Below are positions 58,208 through 64,000 of a stretch of 64,000 nt of DNA, one piece after another (the stretch's first letter is position 1; every line of letters begins with the position of its first letter). The DNA comes from Sphingobacterium sp. GVS05A (GTDB taxonomy: Bacteria; Bacteroidota; Bacteroidia; Sphingobacteriales; Sphingobacteriaceae). The notes beneath the pieces were generated by a model. The model was not told the DNA's origin, did no database searches, and saw nothing but the letters and a program-made list of their open reading frames with translations. The stretch lies in NCBI RefSeq assembly GCF_019969845.1, contig NZ_JAHXYR010000007.1, positions 186,001 through 250,000 of the forward strand, in the 5' to 3' direction. The position numbers were made by a program, and so were the translations under genes.

Positions 58208-59614
58208 TTACGCGTGAATAGCTCTATTTGCAGTTGCAGCTAATGCAGCTTCTTTAATAGCTTCAGTATAGGTTGGGTGAGCATGACAGATACGCGCGAT
58301 ATCTTCTGCAGAAGCACGATATTCCATCGCTACTGTAGCCTCGCCGATCATGTCAGCTGCGCGCGGTCCAATCATATGTACGCCTAATACCTCGTCTGTT
58401 GTTGCGTCAGCCAGGACTTTTACGAAACCATCTGTATCACCGGATGCTTTTGCACGGCCGGAAGCTTTGAAAGAGAAAGATCCAGCTTTATATTTCACGC
58501 CAGCCTCTTTAAGTTGCTCTTCAGTTTTTCCAACTGAAGCTACTTCCGGCCATGTGTACACTACACCTGGGATCAAGTTGTAGTCGATGTGTGGTTTTTG
58601 TCCAGCAATATATTCCGCGACATATACACCCTCATCTTCCGCTTTGTGCGCCAACATCGCACCAGTGATAACATCGCCAATTGCGAATACACCCTGAACA
58701 GAAGTTTCTAAGTGTGCGTTTACAGGGATCTTCTTGCCTCTTTCTTCTAATGTAATGCCAATATTCTCTAAGCCTAAACCTTCAGAATAAGCTGTACGTC
58801 CAACTGCAACGATACAGTAGTCACCATCCAATGTGATTTCTTGTCCCTTTGGATCCTCAGCTGTTACTTTTACAGTTTTACCTTTTGCTGCAGCACCTGT
58901 TACTTTATGACCTAGGTAGAACTCCATACCCAATGATTTTTTCAAAACACGTTGTAATTCTTTTCCTAAACCACCATCCATTGTGCCTATGATAGATTTC
59001 GCAAATTCAACTACAGAGACTTTTGAGCCTAAACGAGCATATACTGAGCCTAATTCTAGGCCGATTACACCACCGCCAATGACAATAAGGTGTTTTGGGA
59101 TCTCTTTTAAGTTAAGGGCTTCAGTAGAAGTGATAATTCTTTTTTTGTCAACTGGCAAGAATGGTAACGAGGTTGGTTTTGATCCTGTTGCTATGATGAC
59201 ATTTTTGGCAGTAATTTGTTCTGTAGAACCATCTGCTTTTGTTATTTTAATGGTGTTTTTATCCACAAACGAACCTACACCTTGGAAACTGTCAATCTTG
59301 TTTTTCTTAAATAAGAAAGTGATACCGGCAGTATTTTGCGCAATGACATCGTCTTTACGAGCAATCATCTTTGCCATATCTACCTTAAGATCTTTTAAAC
59401 TGATGCCGAATGCATCAAAATTATGGGCAGCATTGTGGTAATGCTCCGAAGAATCTAAAAGCGCTTTAGAAGGAATACATCCAACGTTAAGACAAGTACC
59501 ACCAAATGTGCTATATTTTTCAATAACAGCTGTTTTTAATCCTAATTGGGCACAACGGATAGCTCCTACATATCCGCCTGGACCACTTCCGATTACAATT
59601 ACGTCGTATTGCAT
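58208..59614 (-). CDS. lpdA: Dihydrolipoyl dehydrogenase (paralogue 2)
   Basis: A second E3 enzyme of 468 residues, distinct from the 55651 copy. Features are VIVIGSGPGGYVGAIRCAQLG, disulfide GGTCLNVGCIPSKALLDSS, NAD motif LIVIGGGVIGLELGSVYARLG, GDVITGAMLAHKAEDEG and HAHPTYTEAIKEA. It probably pairs with a different 2-oxo acid dehydrogenase complex from the first paralogue. TAAATTTG lies 26 bases before the start codon. No E1 or E2 genes are in the window. Confidence 0.96.
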   Translation of the reverse strand: MQYDVIVIGSGPGGYVGAIRCAQLGLKTAVIEKYSTFGGTCLNVGCIPSKALLDSSEHYHNAAHNFDAFGISLKDLKVDMAKMIARKDDVIAQNTAGITFLFKKNKIDSFQGVGSFVDKNTIKITKADGSTEQITAKNVIIATGSKPTSLPFLPVDKKRIITSTEALNLKEIPKHLIVIGGGVIGLELGSVYARLGSKVSVVEFAKSIIGTMDGGLGKELQRVLKKSLGMEFYLGHKVTGAAAKGKTVKVTAEDPKGQEITLDGDYCIVAVGRTAYSEGLGLENIGITLEERGKKIPVNAHLETSVQGVFAIGDVITGAMLAHKAEDEGVYVAEYIAGQKPHIDYNLIPGVVYTWPEVASVGKTEEQLKEAGVKYKAGSFSFKASGRAKASGDTDGFVKVLADATTDEVLGVHMIGPRAADMIGEATVAMEYRASAEDIARICHAHPTYTEAIKEAALAATANRAIHA

Positions 59615-59640
59615 TGATTACGTTTTAATTTTTAGTAGTA

Positions 59641-59648
59641 CAAATTTA
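59641..59648 (-). promoter_or_regulatory. Candidate -7 element of lpd paralogue 2
   Basis: The minus strand reads TAAATTTG; a TTG lies 24 bases further upstream, at the outer limit of usual spacing. Confidence 0.4.
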
Positions 59649-59937
59649 ATGATTATTAATGGGATAGGAAATCAAAACTTACGATTTGTAAGTGAATAGA
59701 CTTACTTTACATTTTTTTGATAAAAGAAGTGTGGCTTATACCCTTTAAAATAATCTAAGTTTGAAAATTTGCAAGGAGGAAAAATGTATATAGAGACGAA
59801 GCTTCCAGAAGTAAAGTAGGCTGATGTATCAATATTGAAGGGGGCGTATGAAGAGCAACGGAGGAATATAGGCAATAATGGATATAGAAAGAGTACTTTA
59901 GAGGTTTTTTTCTGTCTTAGAGCACAGGATAGTTTAC

Positions 59938-59971
59938 AAAAAGGATATCCAAATTTGAATATCCTTTTTTG
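59938..59971 (-). terminator. Terminator of the azurin-like gene
   Basis: AAAAAGGATAT pairs with ATATCCTTTTT around about 59938-59970, 13 bases after the azurin stop on the minus strand, with A/T runs on both sides. Confidence 0.75.
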
Positions 59972-59982
59972 CTTTTATTTTA

Positions 59983-60516
59983 TTATTCTGCAACGATTTT
60001 TCCTTGCATTACACCGTAATGACCGGGGAAACTACAGATGAAAGAATATACCCCTTTTTCAAGTGTAAATGTAATTTTATCTGTTTCACCAGGACCCAAT
60101 AATTTTGTATGGGAAACGATAGAGGATAATGCTGATTTTGGAATATATTCATCAGCAACCGCTGCTGCAGCTTCAGCACCGAAAGTTGGAAGATCTACAC
60201 CTGGTTTAAGGATGACAACATTATGTCCCATAGATTCTTTAGGCATGGTACCCGCATTTTTGAAGGATAATTCTACTGGCTCACCAGCTTTAACACGGAA
60301 TAAGTCCTTGTCAAATTTCATCTGATCGTTACCTTCTAAAGATAGGCTGTTGGAAATAGCCACGTTTTCAATTCCAGGTACTGTTTCTGTCGCTTGGTTT
60401 TCTGTTGAAGTTGTCGATTCGGTACTAGCTGATTTGCCAGACTTCTCACTGTTTCCGCCACAAGATGCAATTGACAAAGCAACTGCAACTGCTGGTATCA
60501 TAAAAAGTTTTTTCAT
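59983..60516 (-). CDS. Azurin-like cupredoxin lipoprotein
   Basis: A 177-residue blue copper lipoprotein. The lipobox SIASC-GGN ends the signal peptide, then a Ser/Thr-rich spacer (about 20-48). The type 1 copper ligands are present: His in SMGHNVV, and Cys-x4-His-x3-Met in FICSFPGHYGVMQG, matching azurin. It may carry electrons to a reductase or the oxidase encoded at the start of the window. It is monocistronic with its own terminator. Confidence 0.93.
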   Translation of the reverse strand: MKKLFMIPAVAVALSIASCGGNSEKSGKSASTESTTSTENQATETVPGIENVAISNSLSLEGNDQMKFDKDLFRVKAGEPVELSFKNAGTMPKESMGHNVVILKPGVDLPTFGAEAAAAVADEYIPKSALSSIVSHTKLLGPGETDKITFTLEKGVYSFICSFPGHYGVMQGKIVAE

Positions 60517-60571
60517 TATTACGTTTTGTTAATTCTTTAAAATTAATGATTTCATTGGTAAATAGAAACAA

Positions 60572-62173
60572 TCATTTCAATTTTGACAATAAAGCATCAA
60601 TTGTTTTATATAATTTAATAGGATCAAATGGTTTCCCAACGACCTCATTTGCACCTGCATCCATAGCTTCTTGTTGTTCGGCCTTTAAAACCGAAGCCGA
60701 AATGGATATGATGGGCATATTCGCAATTGTTGGATTAGGATGGCGACGTATTTCTTTAATTGCTTCGAAACCACTCATAAGGGGCATATGTGCGTCCATA
60801 AATACCAAATCTATTTTTTTTCTGTTTATTTCCTCTAATGCAAGCTGTCCATTTGTTGCCAGTGTAATCTCGCAGTTCCAACTTTTTAGAATATTCGCTA
60901 ACATAAAGCTGTTTAATTCGTTGTCTTCAGCAATAAGGATCATCGGTGAATTGAACTTCGGTAACTCTGTATAAAGCACTTGTGTTTCTTTTTCTAGGGG
61001 TTTATCTTCTATTTTGTCAAAGGCACATTCAAAAGAAAATATGCTTCCTTTACCATATTCACTCGATGCGAATACTTTTCCATTGAGAAGGGCAGCTATA
61101 CGTTTTACAATTGCCAAGCCCAAGCCAGTACCGCCAAATTTTTTGGTGATACTGGCTTCCCCTTGCTCAAAAGCAATGAATATTTTTTCCAAAGCTTCTT
61201 CGGCGATGCCAATCCCTGTGTCGATGACTTGAAACTGTAAACCAATTTGCTGATCACTTTCCGTTAGAAGTTGAATTTTTAAAATGACCGAGCCCGTGGA
61301 GGTAAATTTGAAACTATTGGAGATAAAGTTTGTTAGAATCTGTTTTAAACGAAGTGGATCAGTTAAAAAATAACTATTTATCCGGTCGTCCACATCTATA
61401 TAAAAATTTAACCCCTTGTAATTTGCCTTATCAATAAATAGATTATTCAAATCATCCGTAATATCATGTACCGAAGTGGATTCCATGTTAAGTTTCATCA
61501 TACCAGAATCGACCTTGGACAAGTCTAATATGTCATTGATAATTGTTAGCAGGTTCTGAGATGCTGAATCGAGTTTATTGATCCAGTTTTCTTGTTCGAG
61601 ACTAAGCTGTGAGTTTTTTAACATTTGGGTAATCCCCATAATACCATTGATAGGTGTACGGATTTCATGGCTCATATTAGCCAAGAAAGTTTCCTTTGAT
61701 TTTCTTGCTAATTCAGCTTCTTCTTTCGCTTTAAGAATCGCTTGTTTCGATTCTTCTAAAGCAATATTTTTCTCTTTAATTTCCTGTTGTATCAACAGTT
61801 GCTGAACAAAGGATTTGACTTTTGCTATGGTAGCTTCAGGATTAAGAGGTTTATATAGGTAGTCTACAGCTCCACTGTTAAGTCCTTGAATTAGGTACTT
61901 ATCCTCTTTCGAAATAGCCGTTACCATGATCGGAATAATGTGATTCGTTTTTGGGTTTTTCTTCAAAAAAGTAACAAATTCGAACCCATTGATTTCGGGC
62001 ATCTGTACATCAACTAAGGCAAGATCTATTTCCTCTTTCCAACAGATTTTTAAGGCTTCGTTGGGATCCGTACTACTAATTATATTTACATATTCGATAT
62101 CCTCCAACAACGCTGTGAGACTGATAATATTTTCAATTTTATCATCGACGATCAATATATTAATCTTCTTCAT
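60572..62173 (-). CDS. Hybrid histidine kinase (REC-HisKA-HATPase-REC)
   Basis: A 533-residue signalling protein without transmembrane segments. Domain order: REC1 (about 1-120, LALVDVQMPEINGF with phospho-Asp), a coiled-coil linker, HisKA (FLANMSHEIRTPINGI), HATPase (GTGLGLAIVKR), REC2 (about 410-530, LVFMDAHMPLMSGFEAI). It begins 21 bases after the CheB gene and is likely in that operon, though a TAGATTTG element lies five bases before its ATG. The input signal is unknown. Confidence 0.93.
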   Translation of the reverse strand: MKKINILIVDDKIENIISLTALLEDIEYVNIISSTDPNEALKICWKEEIDLALVDVQMPEINGFEFVTFLKKNPKTNHIIPIMVTAISKEDKYLIQGLNSGAVDYLYKPLNPEATIAKVKSFVQQLLIQQEIKEKNIALEESKQAILKAKEEAELARKSKETFLANMSHEIRTPINGIMGITQMLKNSQLSLEQENWINKLDSASQNLLTIINDILDLSKVDSGMMKLNMESTSVHDITDDLNNLFIDKANYKGLNFYIDVDDRINSYFLTDPLRLKQILTNFISNSFKFTSTGSVILKIQLLTESDQQIGLQFQVIDTGIGIAEEALEKIFIAFEQGEASITKKFGGTGLGLAIVKRIAALLNGKVFASSEYGKGSIFSFECAFDKIEDKPLEKETQVLYTELPKFNSPMILIAEDNELNSFMLANILKSWNCEITLATNGQLALEEINRKKIDLVFMDAHMPLMSGFEAIKEIRRHPNPTIANMPIISISASVLKAEQQEAMDAGANEVVGKPFDPIKLYKTIDALLSKLK

Positions 62174-62178
62174 TATAT

Positions 62179-62186
62179 CAAATCTA
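62179..62186 (-). promoter_or_regulatory. Possible internal -7 element before the hybrid kinase
   Basis: TAGATTTG on the minus strand ends five bases before the ATG at 62173, in the short gap after cheB. Confidence 0.35.
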
Positions 62187-62194
62187 AATACAAC

Positions 62195-62755
62195 TTAGGT
62201 TAATTGCATGATGTAATCTTTTATTTCGGCTATTGTTAAGATCTTATCTTGCGCATTTAATTCTATGGCCGCCTGTGGCATAATTGGAACCTCAGCATCC
62301 AGAGGATCTTGTACAAAAGTGCAGCCACCATATTTTTTAATCATCAACAACCCTTCCGCACCGTCCTGATTAGCTCCAGAAAATAAAATAGCGGTACAGT
62401 TTTCTTTATAGACTTCGGCTGCAGATTCGAAGGTCACATCAATTGATGGCCTTGAATATTGAACGGGTTCAGAGATATCTAAAGAAAAGCTATAATCAGG
62501 CTCGATGAGCAAATGATAACCCGCCGGAGCAAAATAGATTGTTCCATCAGCTATGGTTTCTTTATCATCTGCTGTTTTTATTTTCTGCAATAACGCTTTT
62601 GATAATGTATCTTCAATGCTCGATGCATATTTAGGGTTTCTGTGCACAATAACGATGACCGGAATTTGAATAGGGCGTTCCAATGCTTTTAAGATGTTTA
62701 AAATAACGCTAAACCCGCCTGCGGATCCCGCTAATAAAAGAATTTTCCGTTCCAT
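62195..62755 (-). CDS. cheB: CheB-type methylesterase domain protein
   Basis: Stand-alone CheB catalytic domain (186 residues), without the receiver domain of chemotaxis CheB. Catalytic Ser is in LAGSAGGF, His in VIVHRNPKY and Asp in SGANQDGAEG. Chemoreceptors and cheA are absent nearby, so it probably serves a non-chemotaxis phosphorelay together with the CheR-type gene 6 bases upstream. Confidence 0.92.
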   Translation of the reverse strand: MERKILLLAGSAGGFSVILNILKALERPIQIPVIVIVHRNPKYASSIEDTLSKALLQKIKTADDKETIADGTIYFAPAGYHLLIEPDYSFSLDISEPVQYSRPSIDVTFESAAEVYKENCTAILFSGANQDGAEGLLMIKKYGGCTFVQDPLDAEVPIMPQAAIELNAQDKILTIAEIKDYIMQLT

Positions 62756-62761
62756 CTTGAT

Positions 62762-63601
62762 CTAACCTATTTTTTGATAAATGTTGTGCTTTTTGTTTAC
62801 AACCTTAAATTTTGCCGCATTTTTGTAGTTAATCAGAGATTCTTTTGAACCCAGACATAAAAAACCAAGGTGACAGAGTGAATTATAAAATAAATCCAAC
62901 ACCTTTTCCTGGAGGTTTGTGTCGAAATAAATCAACACATTGCGGCATGTGATCAACTGAAATTCATTAAATACCCGATCGGAAACCAAACTGTGTTGGG
63001 AAAAAAGAACATTCTTCTTGAGGCTATTATTTATCGTGGCGGCATTGTACATCGCAGTATAATACTCGGATAAAGAACTTTTGGGATCCGTTTTAATGAA
63101 ATTCTCAGAGTAGTCTTTCACCTTTGCTAAAGAATAAATGCCTCTTTTGGCCTTTTCCAATACTTTTGTGTTGATATCCGTTCCATAGATAAACGAACGC
63201 TGATAGAGCCCGGCTTCTTTTAGTAGAATTGCCAATGAGTAAACTTCTTCCCCTGTGGAACAACCTGCGCTCCACAACTTGATATGAGGATAAGTGGCCA
63301 GATAAGGGAATACATCATTTTTTAACGCTTTGTAAAATTCCGGATCTCTAAACATTTCAGTCACATTGACCGTAATTTCCTGTAAAAGATAAGTACTGAA
63401 GCCTGGTTGGTTAATTAATTTGGATTTTAATTCGACCAGATCTAGTTTATTGAGCTCCATAATTCTGGTGACACGACGCTTTAAGGATGACCTTGTATAT
63501 CCAGAAACATCGTAGCCGTGAAGGTTTTTGACAACGTCAATAATTTCCTCCAACTCTTCAAAAGTGATCATTGCTGCTATTTTATTGCTTAACTCAACCA
63601 T
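62762..63601 (-). CDS. cheR: CheR-type methyltransferase
   Basis: SAM-dependent glutamate methyltransferase of 279 residues. The N-terminal helical domain includes YTRSSLKRRVTRIME; the SAM site is LWSAGCSTGEEVYSLAIL and ITCRNVLIYFD is the conserved motif. It overlaps the upstream receiver gene by 13 bases; an internal Met at 63571 is an alternative start. Together with cheB and hybrid kinases it forms a phosphorelay-type operon. Confidence 0.93.
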   Translation of the reverse strand: MVELSNKIAAMITFEELEEIIDVVKNLHGYDVSGYTRSSLKRRVTRIMELNKLDLVELKSKLINQPGFSTYLLQEITVNVTEMFRDPEFYKALKNDVFPYLATYPHIKLWSAGCSTGEEVYSLAILLKEAGLYQRSFIYGTDINTKVLEKAKRGIYSLAKVKDYSENFIKTDPKSSLSEYYTAMYNAATINNSLKKNVLFSQHSLVSDRVFNEFQLITCRNVLIYFDTNLQEKVLDLFYNSLCHLGFLCLGSKESLINYKNAAKFKVVNKKHNIYQKIG

Positions 63602-64000
63602 ACACGCATTAAGGATATCAATTTATCCACATCAACTGGTTTGCTAATATAATCGTTTGCTCCTACTGCGATTGTCTTTTCCCGGTCACCTTTCATAGCT
63701 TTTGCTGTAACAGCGATAATGGGAAGATTCGAGAACTTCTTATTCTCCCTTATTTTTTCGATAGCTTCATAGCCGTCCATAACGGGCATCATAATGTCCA
63801 TTAAAACAAGATCGATATGCTCATTGCGTGCTAAGATATCCAATGCTTCTTGACCATTATTTGCGATCTCTATGTTCATGTCATAGCTCTCGAACGCGGT
63901 ACTTAAAGCAAATATATTTCGCATATCATCATCTGCCAGCAATACTGTCTTGGAAGCTAAATTGTTCTCCACAAGTACAGATGAACTATTGTTAAATGAA
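63589..64000 (-). CDS. C-terminal receiver domain of a signalling protein that continues off the window
   Basis: The visible part ends with a complete REC domain: acidic pair LLADDDMRN, phospho-Asp in LVLMDIMMPVMDGYEAI, IAVTAKAMKGD and switch Lys in NDYISKPVD. A GTG at 63972 could start a 127-residue stand-alone regulator, but the frame stays open without a stop to the right edge (SFNNSSSVLVENN), as expected if this is the last domain of a large hybrid kinase. I therefore treat it as partial. It is coupled to cheR by overlap. Confidence 0.8.
   Translation of the reverse strand, partial: SFNNSSSVLVENNLASKTVLLADDDMRNIFALSTAFESYDMNIEIANNGQEALDILARNEHIDLVLMDIMMPVMDGYEAIEKIRENKKFSNLPIIAVTAKAMKGDREKTIAVGANDYISKPVDVDKLISLMRVWLS

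Larger units (their letters stand above)
59615..59982. other. Intergenic region between lpd 2 and the azurin-like gene
   Basis: No convincing gene. It contains the lpd -7 element (59641-59648) and the azurin terminator (59938-59971). The rest shows nothing I recognise. Confidence 0.5.

Noticed and set aside
59835..60041. 68-residue plus-strand frame next to the azurin-like gene
   Set aside because: It runs through the azurin terminator and into the azurin coding region on the other strand.
1..64000. CRISPR arrays, insertion sequences, prophage, toxin-antitoxin pairs or tRNA genes
   Set aside because: No regular spacer-repeat arrays, transposases, integrases, phage genes or tRNA-like folds were recognised.

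Overview
The window looks like chromosomal DNA from a Bacteroidota member, most likely Sphingobacteriaceae (Sphingobacterium-like). The evidence is AT-rich DNA with TAnnTTTG-type -7 promoter elements, families typical of the phylum (DUF4834, an OstA-like LPS transport protein, a VIT/VWA surface protein, a two-subunit-III oxidase operon, DUF420), and few strong Shine-Dalgarno sites. I see no IS element, prophage, CRISPR array, tRNA or rRNA. Gene content is mostly housekeeping.

Layout. 1-6322: aerobic respiration operon on the + strand: ctaD (5' end outside the window), ctaA, ctaB, two subunit III genes, subunit IV, a Sco-like protein without copper cysteines, a DUF420/CtaM-like protein and a small conserved gene, closed by a terminator. 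6489-13843: mtgA, mutS, an outer-membrane-barrel-like protein, a tRNA methyltransferase, a phosphodiesterase, a MerR regulator and a small membrane HExxH protein. 13934-18179 (minus): accD, an SRP RNA gene, a small membrane protein with an MFS transporter, and dprA. 18559-24813: small unknowns, rsmG, a glycosyltransferase, tgt (zinc cysteines lost), an LptF/G permease and an EamA transporter. 24950-35809: a large VIT/VWA protein, a phytase-like lipoprotein and gltBD. 36116-43297: dipeptide epimerase, a tiny TatA-like peptide, a deoxyhypusine synthase homologue, unknowns, rdgB and an OstA-like protein. 43352-48749: tilS, a PH-like protein, DUF4834, recF overlapping a DciA/DUF721 gene, a Crp-type regulator, an SRPBCC protein, then a gene-free stretch packed with DnaA boxes. 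48750-60516: a YciO/Sua5 protein, asnS, sucC, a LolD-like ATPase, an orphan pre-ATP-grasp protein and degenerate HAD protein, a LacI regulator, two different dihydrolipoamide dehydrogenases around a thioesterase, and an azurin-like lipoprotein. 60572-64000 (minus): hybrid kinase, CheB, CheR and the C-terminal receiver of a further signalling protein that runs off the window.

The most interesting point is the likely replication origin at about 48.38-48.65 kb, with five exact TTATNCACA boxes, several near matches and a 13-bp inverted repeat, 1.3-2.7 kb from recF and a candidate helicase-loader gene. Other notable points are an unannotated SRP RNA, key ligand losses in three conserved proteins (Sco-like, Tgt, CtaA), a TonB-plug-like segment inside a VIT protein, and a recurring arrangement in which a TAnnTTTG element sits 3-6 nt before the start codon (tilS, recF, lolD, sucC, a glycosyltransferase and a hybrid kinase), suggesting leaderless mRNAs.
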